A stretch of DNA of 64,000 nt from Crystallibacter permensis (GTDB taxonomy: Bacteria; Actinomycetota; Actinomycetes; Actinomycetales; Micrococcaceae). A model generated the notes under the pieces. The model saw only the letters and a list, made by a program, of their open reading frames with translations. It had not been told where the DNA came from and ran no database searches. Numbering within the stretch: position 1 is the stretch's first letter; the number at the start of each line of letters is the position of its first letter. The stretch is taken from contig NZ_JAODLR010000010.1 in NCBI RefSeq assembly GCF_025960875.1, positions 62,001 through 126,000 on the forward strand. Direction: 5' to 3'. Below, one piece after another: positions 26,053 through 35,353 of this stretch. The translations under genes were made by a program, and so were the position numbers.

Positions 26053-26439
26053 TTAGAGCCTGGCGTAGGCCCAGCCGTCCCATTGGCGCTGGGCCAGGTG
26101 TGAGATGGCCGCGGGAACCATGTCAATGCCGGGAGCGAGGTCTTTTTCTTCCAAGCCTGTTGAGCGCATGCTGTTGCCGCAGGCAAGGATGCTCACGTCC
26201 AGGTGCCGTGCGCTATTGACGGCCTCCGTGGCGTGTGAGTTTGTGGCGAGGAGTTTGACGCCGGGGCCCTGGACCACCACTTCGATGCCAGTTCCCGCGA
26301 TGAGTGCGGCACGGGCGTTGGAGGCGCTGCGGAGGATGCTGGCAAGGGTGTCCTGCTCAAGCGGCCCAGCGGAGTGAATGAGAAAGCCCCTGCCGTGTCC
26401 ATCTTTCACGGTTTCTGCCGGCGTCCTGTTTATGGACAT
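26053..26439 (-). CDS. DsrE-family protein
   Basis: A 128-residue protein of the DsrE/DsrF fold (GRGFLIHSAGPLEQDTLASIL, IEVVVQGPGVKLLATNS, ILACGNSMRSTGL). The Cys in LACGNSM is the position used by DsrE-like sulfur carriers. It probably carries or senses sulfane sulfur in the cytoplasm. A relative lies at 48265. It follows the DUF302 gene with no gap and precedes nothing on this strand. Confidence 0.85.
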   Translation of the reverse strand: MSINRTPAETVKDGHGRGFLIHSAGPLEQDTLASILRSASNARAALIAGTGIEVVVQGPGVKLLATNSHATEAVNSARHLDVSILACGNSMRSTGLEEKDLAPGIDMVPAAISHLAQRQWDGWAYARL

Positions 26440-26856
26440 TTACTTTGTTGCTTCACTCAGCCCGGCGAAGGCTGTACGGAGTCGGGTGCCGGCGTCGTCT
26501 GCCACTTCTTTCACGGCCGGCGTGTCGCTGAGTTGGACCATGGTCTGCGGGTCAATGGCCTCGATGATGGTCACGGCTGCGTCCTTGCTCCGCCGCACCA
26601 CTACGTTGCACGGCAGCAGTGCACCGATTTCGGGCTCTGCGGCGAGGGCGCGGCTGGCCAGGGCCGGGTTGCAGGCGCCGAGGATGACGTAATCCCCGAC
26701 GGCGTCCGCAGCTTCGGCGCCAAGCTTGGCTTCGAAGGTGGACCGGACGTTGATTTCGGTCAGGATTCCGAACCCCTGCGCGGCCAGGGCCCCGCGGGTG
26801 CGTTCCAGCGCTTCCGCCCAGGGAAGGGAGACGGTGGTGGCAAGGGTGTACGTCAT
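26440..26856 (-). CDS. DUF302 protein
   Basis: A 138-residue protein with the DUF302 pattern: TTVSLPWAEALERTRGALAAQGFGILTEINV, then YVILGACNPALASRALAAEPEIGALLPCNVVV. The two conserved Cys (GACNP and LLPCNV) suit thiol or sulfur chemistry, though the function is not known. It sits between cstR and the DsrE gene in one leftward operon. Confidence 0.88.
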   Translation of the reverse strand: MTYTLATTVSLPWAEALERTRGALAAQGFGILTEINVRSTFEAKLGAEAADAVGDYVILGACNPALASRALAAEPEIGALLPCNVVVRRSKDAAVTIIEAIDPQTMVQLSDTPAVKEVADDAGTRLRTAFAGLSEATK

Positions 26857-26889
26857 GATGCTCCTCGAAGTTGCTCGACGGTCCGCTGT

Positions 26890-27180
<291 letters not shown>

Positions 27181-27184
27181 CTAT

Positions 27185-27242
27185 ATACCCCCGTGGGTGT
27201 TTTGACTACCCCCGGGGGTATCTGCAATACTCTGTGGGTATT
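27185..27242. promoter_or_regulatory. CstR operator cluster between cstR and the rhodanese operon
   Basis: Three sites lie in the 122-base divergent gap: ATACCCCCGTGGGTGT (27185-27200), the perfect palindrome TACCCCCGGGGGTA (27207-27220) and AATACTCTGTGGGTATT (27226-27242). G/C tracts flanked by TA are the known operator form of CsoR/CstR repressors. Confidence 0.8.
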
Positions 27243-27269
27243 CACCCGTCCCCTTCCGAGAGGCCACCC

Positions 27270-27893
27270 ATGACGTCCCCTTCCAAGGCAACAGCCGTTA
27301 CCGCACTCGCCCCCGGAACCCTCCAGTCCTGGTTCAAAGAGCACCAGGACCTCGTGGTGATCGACGTGCGTTCCGCCGCCGAATTCGAGTCCATGCACAT
27401 CCGCGGCTCCTACAATGTGCCGCTGCCGCTGCTCTCCGAGCACACGGATGAGCTGGCGGCCCGGCTGGGCAGCCGCGTTGTGCTGGTCTGCCAGTCCGGT
27501 GCCCGCGCCGAGCAGGCACGGCAGCGCCTGGGCGGTGCCGGCATCGGCACCGCTTACGTCCTGACCGGCGGTGTCCCGGGGTTCGCGGCCGCCGGCGGCG
27601 ACGTGGTCCGCGGCAAGAACCGCTGGGACCTGGAGCGCCAGGTACGCCTGGCCGCCGGCTCCCTTGTTGTCCTTGGCCTGGCGGGCGGCAAGTTCGTTTC
27701 CCCGAAGATCCGGATGCTTGCCGCCGCCATTGGCACGGGTCTGACCTTCTCCGCCGCGACGAACACCTGCGCGATGGGCCAGGCGATCTCGGCCATGCCG
27801 TGGAACAAGGCCGCCAAGGAGCCTACCCGCGAAAGCGCCATCCTGCAGTTCCCGGTCGGCCCGGCCGCAGAAGCCGAGGCCAAAGCGTCGTGA
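27270..27893 (+). CDS. rhodanese with C-terminal DUF2892-like membrane domain
   Basis: A 207-residue protein. Residues about 15-115 are a rhodanese domain (LVVIDVRSAAEFESMHIRGSYNVPL; active loop VCQSGARAEQ with the catalytic Cys). The C-terminal 85 residues contain two membrane helices (LAAGSLVVLGLAGGKFVS and MLAAAIGTGLTFSAATNTCAMG). It transfers sulfane sulfur at the membrane face. First gene of the cst-like operon; GAGAGG precedes the ATG, and the operators lie just upstream. Confidence 0.9.
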   Translation: MTSPSKATAVTALAPGTLQSWFKEHQDLVVIDVRSAAEFESMHIRGSYNVPLPLLSEHTDELAARLGSRVVLVCQSGARAEQARQRLGGAGIGTAYVLTGGVPGFAAAGGDVVRGKNRWDLERQVRLAAGSLVVLGLAGGKFVSPKIRMLAAAIGTGLTFSAATNTCAMGQAISAMPWNKAAKEPTRESAILQFPVGPAAEAEAKAS

Positions 27894-27895
27894 CC

Positions 27896-28801
27896 ATGAC
27901 CCTGTTCCTTGTCCTTGCCCTGTCCGTGGTCATCGGGCTCTCGCTCGGCGTCCTGGGCGGCGGTGGCTCCATCCTTACTGTCCCGATCCTGGTCTATGTG
28001 GCCGGATTCGAGGCCAAGGAAGCGATCGCGGCGTCCCTGTTCGTGGTCGGCGTCACCTCCGCGGTGAGCGTGATCAGCCATGCCCGCGGCGGAAGGGTAA
28101 TGTGGCGGACCGGTTTGATCTTCGGCGCCGCCGGCATGGCGGGCGCCTTCGTCGGCGGGCTGCTCGGCGGCCGGATCCCGGGTCAGATCCTGCTGATCGC
28201 CTTCGCCCTGATGATGGTGGCCACCTCTGTCGCGATGCTCCGCGGCAGGAAAAAGGCAGGCGGGGGTGACGGCGCCGAACCCGTGAAGCACGAACTTCCC
28301 CTGGGCCGGGTGCTGCTGGACGGCGCCGTCGTGGGTCTGGTCACCGGCCTGGTAGGCGCCGGCGGCGGATTCCTCGTCGTTCCCGCCCTGGCACTGCTGG
28401 GCGGCCTGCCGATGTCCGTGGCCGTCGGAACCTCGCTGGTGGTCATCGCCATGAAGTCCTTCGCCGGGCTCGCCGGCTACCTCACCACGGTGCACCTGGA
28501 CTGGGGCCTGACCCTGGCCGTCACGGCAGCCGCGATAGTGGGTACCCTGGTGGGCTCCAAATTGGCGGGCCGTATCCCGGAAGCTGCCCTGCGGAAAGCA
28601 TTCGGCTGGTTCGTCCTGGCGATGGGCACCTTTGTCCTGACCCAACAGGCGCCGGAGGAACTGCGCTGGATCATCGTCGCCGGTGTTGCTGCCCTGGCCG
28701 TGACTGCTGCCGGAATCTGCTGGTTTTTCGTCAACTCCTGCCCGTTGCGCAAGAACGACAGGAACAGCGCCCACAGAAGCGGCCAGCCCTCTCCGGCCTG
28801 A
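27896..28801 (+). CDS. TauE/SafE-family sulfur-compound permease
   Basis: A 301-residue membrane protein with two homologous halves: GLSLGVLGGGGSILTVPILVYVAGF and GLVTGLVGAGGGFLVVPALALLGGLP. These are the TauE/SafE signatures. Members export sulfite, sulfonates or similar anions. In cst operons TauE is thought to move sulfite or thiosulfate made by CstB. The ATG is 2 bases after the rhodanese stop, so the two are coupled. Confidence 0.9.
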   Translation: MTLFLVLALSVVIGLSLGVLGGGGSILTVPILVYVAGFEAKEAIAASLFVVGVTSAVSVISHARGGRVMWRTGLIFGAAGMAGAFVGGLLGGRIPGQILLIAFALMMVATSVAMLRGRKKAGGGDGAEPVKHELPLGRVLLDGAVVGLVTGLVGAGGGFLVVPALALLGGLPMSVAVGTSLVVIAMKSFAGLAGYLTTVHLDWGLTLAVTAAAIVGTLVGSKLAGRIPEAALRKAFGWFVLAMGTFVLTQQAPEELRWIIVAGVAALAVTAAGICWFFVNSCPLRKNDRNSAHRSGQPSPA

Positions 28802-28872
28802 CCGGCAGCCGAACCAGTACCGCTGCCGTCCCGCCGGGGCGCCACTCGATCAATACGAAAGGAATGAACGTC

Positions 28873-29214
28873 ATGGGACTCATCAGCTCCCTGAAGAAGG
28901 CATTCAGCAAACCCTACAAAACCGTCTCCGTAGCCGAGGCCAAGGACCTTCTTTCCTCCGGCGCTACCTTGATCGATGTCCGATCTGCCCAGGAATGGCG
29001 CACCGGCCGGGCGCCCCAGGCCAAACACGTCCCCCTGGACCGGCTGCAGACCAGCACCGCCGGCATCCAGAAAACCCGGCCGGTCATCGCGATGTGCGCC
29101 TCCGGGGTCCGCTCGGCCTCCGCAGCCCGGCTCCTCGCCGCCCAGGGCTACGAAGTCTACTCCCTCCGCGGCGGCATAGGCGCTTGGCGCCAGGCCGGCG
29201 AAACCGTCCGCTAA
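28873..29214 (+). CDS. single-domain rhodanese
   Basis: A 113-residue protein (TVSVAEAKDLLSSGATLIDVRSAQEWRTG; active loop MCASGVRSAS; C-terminal YSLRGGIGAWRQAG). AAAGGA at 28858-28863 touches the ATG at 28864 but lies 9 bases before ATG 28873, which is therefore the better start. Cytoplasmic sulfurtransferase of the cst-like operon. Confidence 0.9.
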   Translation: MGLISSLKKAFSKPYKTVSVAEAKDLLSSGATLIDVRSAQEWRTGRAPQAKHVPLDRLQTSTAGIQKTRPVIAMCASGVRSASAARLLAAQGYEVYSLRGGIGAWRQAGETVR

Positions 29215-29258
29215 CCACACCACCCCGCTTTTGACCCGAACTTTCGAAGGAGAACCCC

Positions 29259-29555
29259 ATGGCTGAAATCACCGTCACCGAAACCGACCAGCGCCGCGAC
29301 CAGGCCCGGATCCTTGATGTCCGCGAAGATTTCGAAGTCGCCGACGGCATGATCCCCGGCGCCCTGCACATCCCCATGGGACAGCTGCAGACCCGCCTGT
29401 CCGAACTGGACCCCAGCGTCCCGGTCATCGCCGTCTGCCGCAGCGGGAACCGGTCCGCCCAGGTCGCTGACGCGCTCAACGGTGCCGGCTACACCGCGGA
29501 CACCATGGCCGGCGGCATGACAGCCTGGACCCGCGCAGGCCTCCCCACCACCTGA
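29259..29555 (+). CDS. single-domain rhodanese
   Basis: A 98-residue rhodanese (ARILDVREDFEVADGMIPGALHIPM; active loop VCRSGNRSAQ; TMAGGMTAWTRAG). It is a minimal GlpE-like form. The operon thus holds several rhodaneses with different active-loop residues (CQSGAR, CASGVR, CRSGNR, CGSGKR), which suggests different sulfur partners. AAGGAGA precedes the ATG. Confidence 0.9.
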   Translation: MAEITVTETDQRRDQARILDVREDFEVADGMIPGALHIPMGQLQTRLSELDPSVPVIAVCRSGNRSAQVADALNGAGYTADTMAGGMTAWTRAGLPTT

Positions 29556-29632
29556 CCCCGTCATCTGGGCTCCCTTCAGGGCTCCACATCCTCCAAGCGC
29601 TTCGGACGACACCGGAAGGACACGAACGGATC

Positions 29633-29995
29633 ATGGCAACCATCAACGTCACCCAAGAGAACCTCGCTGAAACCCTGGAGAACAACGGGATCGTCCTCGT
29701 GGATTTCTGGGCAGCCTGGTGCGGCCCGTGCCGCATGTTCGCCCCCACCTACGAGACAGCCTCCGTAAAGCACCCGGACATTGTCTTCGCCAAGGTGGAC
29801 ACCGAAGCTGAGCCGGCCCTCGCCGCAGCGGCCGGCATCATCTCCATCCCCACCCTGATGGCCTTCCGCGACAAAACCCTGGTCTTCTCCCAGCCCGGCG
29901 CCCTGAACGCCCGAGGACTGGAGCAGGTCATCCAGGCCGTGAAGAACCTGGACATGGACGAAGTCCACGCCGAAACCGCCCGGCAACAGGCCTGA
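29633..29995 (+). CDS. thioredoxin
   Basis: A 120-residue thioredoxin with the classical active site DFWAAWCGPCRMFAPTY and cis-Pro in ISIPTLMAF. It reduces disulfides or persulfides in the cytoplasm. Placed between rhodanese genes of the cst-like operon, it can release sulfide from rhodanese persulfides. No extra domain is present. Confidence 0.93.
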   Translation: MATINVTQENLAETLENNGIVLVDFWAAWCGPCRMFAPTYETASVKHPDIVFAKVDTEAEPALAAAAGIISIPTLMAFRDKTLVFSQPGALNARGLEQVIQAVKNLDMDEVHAETARQQA

Positions 29996-30009
29996 AAAGG
30001 AACTACCAC

Positions 30010-30408
30010 ATGGCAGCCACGCGGACCATCACGGCCGATGAACTCGCCGTCACCTGGCCCGCAGCCGTGGTGGTCGACGTCCGCAGCCGTGAGGAATACG
30101 CCATCGCCCACATACCGGGCAGCCTCAACATCCCGCTGGATGACATATCCTCCCGGCTGAAGGACCTGCCGAACACAACGTTGCACCTGCTGTGCGGCTC
30201 AGGCAAGCGCAGCAGCCAGGCCGCACAAATCCTCGCGGACCGGGGTTACCAGACCGTGAACGTCGCCGGCGGGATCACCGAGTGGTACCGCAACGGCCGC
30301 CCCGTTATCTACGCCGCGGCCCCGGCGGACAACCCTCCTCCTGACCGGCGGCGCTCCCTAGGTTCCCTCCGGCACCGCCTCTTGAGTCGGGCGGCGCGGA
30401 CATCCTGA
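30010..30408 (+). CDS. single-domain rhodanese with Arg-rich tail
   Basis: A 132-residue protein with a rhodanese domain in the first 100 residues (AAVVVDVRSREEYAIAHIPGSLNIPLDDI; active loop LCGSGKRSSQ; VNVAGGITEWYRNG). The last 30 residues are Pro/Arg-rich and have no known match. It follows the thioredoxin gene by 14 bases. Confidence 0.88.
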   Translation: MAATRTITADELAVTWPAAVVVDVRSREEYAIAHIPGSLNIPLDDISSRLKDLPNTTLHLLCGSGKRSSQAAQILADRGYQTVNVAGGITEWYRNGRPVIYAAAPADNPPPDRRRSLGSLRHRLLSRAARTS

Positions 30409-30418
30409 CCCTCAGGAC

Positions 30419-30438
30419 CAAGGCCAGCTCCGGCCTTG
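30419..30438 (+). terminator. possible hairpin before the cstB promoter
   Basis: CAAGGCC and GGCCTTG form a short stem just after the rhodanese stop and before the operator at 30441. It may insulate the next promoter. It has no T tract. Confidence 0.35.
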
Positions 30439-30440
30439 CG

Positions 30441-30460
30441 TAATACCCCAGGGGGTATTA
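30441..30460. promoter_or_regulatory. CstR operator upstream of cstB-like gene
   Basis: TAATACCCCAGGGGGTATTA is a near-perfect palindrome of the same type as those beside cstR. It lies 60 bases before the ATG of the metallo-beta-lactamase/rhodanese gene, giving that gene its own regulated promoter. Confidence 0.8.
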
Positions 30461-30519
30461 GTCTTGTTATCAGAACAACGGGGAAAACTCCCCCATCCCT
30501 TCCCGAAGGAGAGCATCAC

Positions 30520-31926
30520 ATGCTTATCGAGCGTATTTACGATGAAGACCTCGCCCAGGCCAGCTACCTGATCGGCTGCCAGGCCAACGGCACGGCTGTC
30601 GTGGTGGATGGCCGCCGCGACATCGCGGTCTATCAGGATCTGGCCGCGAAGAACGGCATGGAGATCGTGGCCGTCACCGAAACCCACATCCACGCCGACT
30701 ACCTCTCCGGTACCCGCGAACTTGCCGCCGCCACGGGCGCGAAGATCTACGTCTCGGGTGAGGGCGGGCCCGACTGGCAGTACGAATTCGACGGTGAACG
30801 GCTCTACGACGGCGACGCGATCACCGTAGGCAACATCAGCATCCAGGCCGTCCACACCCCGGGCCACACCCCCGAGCACCTGTCCTTCCTCGTGACCGAC
30901 GGGGCGTTCAGCGACCAGCCCGGCTACCTGCTCTCCGGCGACTTCGTCTTCTCCGGCGACCTGGGCCGGCCGGACCTGCTGGACGAAGCAGCCGGCGGGA
31001 TCGACACCCGGTTCGAGGGCGCCAAGCAGCTCTTCGCGAGCCTGCGGGATAAGTTCCTGACGCTGCCGGACTACGTCCAGGTCCATCCTGCCCACGGCGC
31101 GGGCAGCGCCTGCGGCAAGGCTCTGGGTGCCGTCCCCTCCTCCACCGTCGGTTATGAGCGGCTCTACTCCTGGTGGGGACCTTACCTGGCCGCGAACGAC
31201 GAACAGGGCTTCATCGACGAGCTCCTGGACGGACAGCCCGACGCCCATGCCTACTTCGGCCGGATGAAGCGTGAAAACCGTGAAGGACCGGCCGTCATGG
31301 GCGAACGCGCCCCGCTGCCCGAACTTGCCACCGGGATCGTTGCCGCGGGCCTGGCAGAAGATACGCTGACCTTCATCGACACCCGCCCCAACAGCGAAGT
31401 CCATAAGGGCACCGTGGTCCGGTCCCTGAACATCCCTGCCGGCAAGTCAGTAGCGAGTTACGGCGCCTGGGTGGTGAACCCGGAAACCGACAAGAACCCG
31501 CTGGTGCTCCTGGCCAAGGACCAGGAGCAGGCGCAGGACATGTGGGACCACCTGGTACGGGTCGGCATCGACAACGTCGCCGGCTACCTCACCGGCATCG
31601 ACGGGCTGCCCACCTTCACCCCCAAGCTGATCCAGCCCGAAAAACTCGACGGGTTCGACGCCGCCATGGTGCTCGATGTCCGCAACAAGACCGAGCACAC
31701 CGCCGGGCACGTCCCCGGCTCGCACCAGCTCAGCGGCGGCCGCGCCATGTGGCACCTGGATGAACTCCCGACCGAAGGAACCATTGTGAGCTACTGCCAG
31801 TCCGGTGTGCGGAACTCCGTCGCGGCCAGCGCCCTGCGCCGGGCCGGGTACGACGTCGTCGAGCTCGAGGGCAGCTACGCCGCCTGGGACGCCTGGCACA
31901 ACTCCCATCAGTCAGCCAAGGCCTAG
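30520..31926 (+). CDS. cstB: CstB-like persulfide dioxygenase-rhodanese fusion
   Basis: A 468-residue fusion. Residues 1-250 are an ETHE1-type metallo-beta-lactamase domain (TETHIHADYLSG with His56, His58, Asp60; HTPGHTPEHLSF; SGDFVFSGDLGRPDLL). Residues about 265-355 are a rhodanese-like domain without an active Cys. Residues about 365-468 are an active rhodanese with Cys426 in SYCQSGVRNS. This three-part order is that of CstB, which turns persulfide into thiosulfate. Position 61, often His in HxHxDH, is Tyr here and in the copy at 48969. AAGGAGAG precedes the ATG. Confidence 0.92.
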   Translation: MLIERIYDEDLAQASYLIGCQANGTAVVVDGRRDIAVYQDLAAKNGMEIVAVTETHIHADYLSGTRELAAATGAKIYVSGEGGPDWQYEFDGERLYDGDAITVGNISIQAVHTPGHTPEHLSFLVTDGAFSDQPGYLLSGDFVFSGDLGRPDLLDEAAGGIDTRFEGAKQLFASLRDKFLTLPDYVQVHPAHGAGSACGKALGAVPSSTVGYERLYSWWGPYLAANDEQGFIDELLDGQPDAHAYFGRMKRENREGPAVMGERAPLPELATGIVAAGLAEDTLTFIDTRPNSEVHKGTVVRSLNIPAGKSVASYGAWVVNPETDKNPLVLLAKDQEQAQDMWDHLVRVGIDNVAGYLTGIDGLPTFTPKLIQPEKLDGFDAAMVLDVRNKTEHTAGHVPGSHQLSGGRAMWHLDELPTEGTIVSYCQSGVRNSVAASALRRAGYDVVELEGSYAAWDAWHNSHQSAKA

Positions 31927-32009
31927 AACCACGACCCACCGGCACGTCCTGGAAAACCTGCGGTCAGGAACGGCCTGGCCGTGCACGAAAAGAGATAAGG
32001 AATCCCTTG

Positions 32010-32282
32010 ATGATGAACGGCTTTGGTATGGGCGGAATGGGATTTGCCTGGATCTTCTGGCTTCTGCTGATCGCGGGCGTAGTCGTGCTCGCCGTGGTGC
32101 TGGTCAAAGCCTTCACCAGCAACGCCGGCGGCAACACACCCGCCGATATGCAAGGACCACCGCGCACAGGTGTCGGCCCCGCCCGTGCCCGGGAGATCCT
32201 TCAGGAGCGTTACGCCCGCGGGGAGATCAGCGCCGAGGAATACCAGGAACGGCGGCGGATACTGGAGGAGGACGGCCGGTGA
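32010..32282 (+). CDS. SHOCT-domain small membrane protein
   Basis: About 90 residues. A Met/Gly-rich N-terminus and one membrane helix (FAWIFWLLLIAGVVVLAVVLV) are followed by a C-terminal SHOCT motif (AREILQERYARGEISAEEYQERRRIL). SHOCT proteins are short oligomerising partners often found beside copper genes. It overlaps the multicopper oxidase by 4 bases. TTG 32007 is a possible earlier start. Confidence 0.85.
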   Translation: MMNGFGMGGMGFAWIFWLLLIAGVVVLAVVLVKAFTSNAGGNTPADMQGPPRTGVGPARAREILQERYARGEISAEEYQERRRILEEDGR

Positions 32283-33775
32283 GGCCGTTGACACGCCGCC
32301 AGCTGCTGGCACTGGGCGCGGTCGGTGCCGGCGCTGCCGCTGCCGGCGGCGCCGGGCTGTGGCTGACCACCGGCAACGGCCCGGGCTTCGGATACACCGG
32401 GGGTGAGGACCTGGCCGAACCCCAGGTGCTGGCCAGCCGCGGCGGTGTACTGGAGCTGGACCTGACCGCCGCGCCGGCACGGATCCAGGTCGGCGGGCGG
32501 GAGGCCTCCGTCCAGGCGTTCAACGGCTCCCTGCCCGGCCCGACCCTGCGGGTCCGCGCGGGCGACACGATCCGGATCACCATGCGCAACGGGCTGCAGG
32601 CTCCCACGAACCTGCACGTGCACGGACTGCACGTCTCCCCCCAGGGCAACAGCGACAACCCCTTCGTCAGCATCGACCCGGGCGGGTCCTTCGACTACGA
32701 ATTCACCCTGCCAGAGGACCACCCGCCGGGCACCTACTGGTACCACCCGCACCGCCACGGGCACGTCGCCGGCCAGGTCGCCGCCGGCCTCTACGGCGCC
32801 ATCGTGGTGGAGGACCCCGACCCGGTCCCGGTCACCCGGGACCGGGTCATGGTGGTCTCCGACCTGTCCCTGGATGCTTCCGGGAATCTCGCCGAGGTGG
32901 ACCAGATGCAGCAGATGATGGGACGCGAGGGACAGATCGTCCTGGTCAACGGACAACTCCGCCCGCAACTGCGCGCCGCGCCCCGGGAGCGGGAGCGCTG
33001 GCGGATCATCAACGCCTGCCCCTCCCGGTACCTGCGCCTGGCACTGGAGGGCCAGGGGGTCCGGCTGCTCAGCCGGGACCTCGGGCGCCTGCCGGTCCCC
33101 GAGGACGTCACCGAAGTGGTTCTCGCCCCCGGCAACCGCGTTGAGCTGCTCGTGGACACCCGTGGCGGGTCCTCCACCCTCACCGCGGCCCCCGTGGACC
33201 GCGGCAGCATGAACGCCATGATGAGCGGGGCCATGAGGGGTGACAACGTACCCGGTGGCGACCCGGTCGAACTGCTCACCCTGGCCGTCTCGGGAAGCGC
33301 CGGCACTGACCCAGGGCCCGTGCCTGAGGGACAGCCGCTGCGCGATCTGCGGAACGAACCGGTCACCGCCGCCCGTACACTGGACTTCGCCATGGGCATG
33401 AACGGAAACATGAGCGGGGGAATGGGCATGGGCAGCGGACAGGGCACCATGATGGCCTTCACCATCAACGGACGGGAGTTCGACCCCGAACGGCTCGACG
33501 AGACGGCAGCAGCCGGGACCGTGGAAGAGTGGACCCTGGCCAACTCCAGCCCCATGGACCATCCCATCCACCTGCACGTGTGGCCCATGCAGATTATCCA
33601 GGACGGCGGCCGCGACGTGACCAGGCCCACTTGGCAGGACGTGGTCAACGTCCCCGCCCGCAGCCAGGTGAAAGTGCGGGTGGCCTTTGACGACTTTTCC
33701 GGCCGCACCGTGTTCCACTGCCACATCCTGGACCACGAAGACCAAGGCATGATGGCCACCGTCCAAGCCCGCTGA
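32279..33775 (+). CDS. multicopper oxidase
   Basis: A 498-residue oxidase with a Tat signal (TRRQLLALG). Copper motifs are complete: NLHVHGLHV, YWYHPHRHGHVAGQ, HPIHLHVWPMQ and HCHILDHEDQGMM near the end. A Met-rich stretch (NGNMSGGMGMGSGQGTMM, residues about 379-398) resembles the copper-binding Met region of CueO. It is only distantly like the oxidase at 11013. It likely detoxifies Cu(I). Start GTG is coupled to the SHOCT gene. Confidence 0.92.
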   Translation: MRPLTRRQLLALGAVGAGAAAAGGAGLWLTTGNGPGFGYTGGEDLAEPQVLASRGGVLELDLTAAPARIQVGGREASVQAFNGSLPGPTLRVRAGDTIRITMRNGLQAPTNLHVHGLHVSPQGNSDNPFVSIDPGGSFDYEFTLPEDHPPGTYWYHPHRHGHVAGQVAAGLYGAIVVEDPDPVPVTRDRVMVVSDLSLDASGNLAEVDQMQQMMGREGQIVLVNGQLRPQLRAAPRERERWRIINACPSRYLRLALEGQGVRLLSRDLGRLPVPEDVTEVVLAPGNRVELLVDTRGGSSTLTAAPVDRGSMNAMMSGAMRGDNVPGGDPVELLTLAVSGSAGTDPGPVPEGQPLRDLRNEPVTAARTLDFAMGMNGNMSGGMGMGSGQGTMMAFTINGREFDPERLDETAAAGTVEEWTLANSSPMDHPIHLHVWPMQIIQDGGRDVTRPTWQDVVNVPARSQVKVRVAFDDFSGRTVFHCHILDHEDQGMMATVQAR

Positions 33776-33957
33776 CCAGCCAGCGACCGCGGGAAAACTC
33801 ACTGCAACCCATGCATGGCTCTGCAACCTGTGCTCTACGACCCCCGGTGCGGATACGTCCAGAATCAAAACAGACACGGGCGGTAAACGGCCGGCTCCAC
33901 AGGGACACCGCCGTCGGCTCAGCCGGATACCGCACCGAACACCGACAGGATCCGTCA

Positions 33958-35253
33958 ATGGCCTCAGGCAACACCCCCGCCCGCCGGCAGCCCCGAACCC
34001 CAGAGGGCATCACGCTGGGCCTGCGGCAGAACCTGGCCCAGTTCATGCTCCTCGTCGCCGTCAACGCCCTGGTCGGCGGCACCCTTGGCCAGGAGCGGAC
34101 GGTGCTGCCGCTGCTCGCCGGACAGGTCTTCCACCTCGACCAGTACACCTCCGCCCTGACCTACATCCTGGCGTTCGGGCTGGCCAAAGCCGCCACCAAC
34201 TACTTCGCCGGAACCCTCTCGGACCGCCACGGCCGCAAACCCGTCCTGGTCGCCGGCTGGCTCATCGCCCTCCCGGTCCCGGTCCTGCTGATCTACGGAC
34301 CCTCCTGGGGCTGGATCGTCGCGGCCAACGTGGTGCTCGGCATCAGCCAGGGCCTGACCTGGTCAACCACGGTGATGATGAAAATGGACCTCGTCGGCCC
34401 CGAACGCCGCGGCCTGGCCATGGGGTTGAACGAAGCAGCCGGTTACCTCGGCGTCGCAGGCACCGCACTGGCCACCGGTTACATCGCCTCCACCTACGGG
34501 CTGCGTCCAGGGCCGTTCCTGCTCGGTGCCGCCTTCATCGCGGTCGGACTCGGCCTGTCCGTCCTGGCCGTGCGGGAAACCCACCACCACGCCAAGGCCG
34601 AAGCCGCCGCCCATGTCCCGGTCCACGCCGGAAGCCAGGCCGGGCTGAGCAACCGTGCCGTCTTCACCCTGACCAGCTTCCGCGACAAATCCCTCTCCTC
34701 CGTCAGCCAGGCCGGGATGGTAAACAACCTCAACGACGGCCTCGCCTGGGGACTTTTCCCCGTCCTGTTCGCCGCCGCAGGGCTCAGCATCGAACGCATC
34801 GGCATCCTCGCCGCTCTCTACCCGGCCGTCTGGGGCGCCGGGCAGCTGGTCACCGGCGCGCTCTCGGACCGGATCGGGCGCAAACCCCTGATCGCCGGCG
34901 GCATGTTCGTCCAGGCCGCGGCGCTGGGCATGGTCGCCTTCGGGAATGACTTTGGAATTTGGCTTGCCGCCGTCATCCTGCTCGGTGCCGGCACCGCCAT
35001 GGTCTACCCGACGCTGCTCGCAGCGATCGGCGACGTCGCCCACCCCGGGTGGCGGGCACGTTCAGTCGGCATCTACCGGCTATGGCGCGATGGCGGATTC
35101 GCCGTCGGCGCCCTGCTCTCGGGACTCATCGCCGACGCCTACGGCATCCCGGCAGCCGTATTGACCGTCACCGGCCTGACTGCGCTCTCCGGCTTCATCG
35201 TGGCCATCCGCATGCGCCCCATTGACCACATAAACCGCCGCCCCACAGGCTGA
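33958..35253 (+). CDS. MFS transporter
   Basis: A 431-residue transporter of the major facilitator superfamily with twelve predicted helices. The loop 2-3 motif GTLSDRHGRKPVL and its repeat GALSDRIGRKPLI in the second half are visible. Substrate unknown. The frame is open upstream to 33811, but AGGA precedes ATG 33958. Broken relatives of this gene lie at 50468 and 59391, also downstream of a CstB-like gene, so this MFS type travels with the cst genes. Confidence 0.88.
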   Translation: MASGNTPARRQPRTPEGITLGLRQNLAQFMLLVAVNALVGGTLGQERTVLPLLAGQVFHLDQYTSALTYILAFGLAKAATNYFAGTLSDRHGRKPVLVAGWLIALPVPVLLIYGPSWGWIVAANVVLGISQGLTWSTTVMMKMDLVGPERRGLAMGLNEAAGYLGVAGTALATGYIASTYGLRPGPFLLGAAFIAVGLGLSVLAVRETHHHAKAEAAAHVPVHAGSQAGLSNRAVFTLTSFRDKSLSSVSQAGMVNNLNDGLAWGLFPVLFAAAGLSIERIGILAALYPAVWGAGQLVTGALSDRIGRKPLIAGGMFVQAAALGMVAFGNDFGIWLAAVILLGAGTAMVYPTLLAAIGDVAHPGWRARSVGIYRLWRDGGFAVGALLSGLIADAYGIPAAVLTVTGLTALSGFIVAIRMRPIDHINRRPTG

Positions 35254-35353
35254 TACATAGGGGATTAGGGCGGCGGCGGGGACAATTAGCCGCCCCGCGG
35301 CGCTGAACCGTAGGTTTAGGCCACTTTCCGTTCCCTGTTCACTGCCCGGCAGA

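Noticed and set aside
32210-33958. 582-aa leftward frame opposite the multicopper oxidase
   Set aside because: The other strand has all four copper motifs and a Tat signal; this frame is Val/Gly/Asp-rich antisense.
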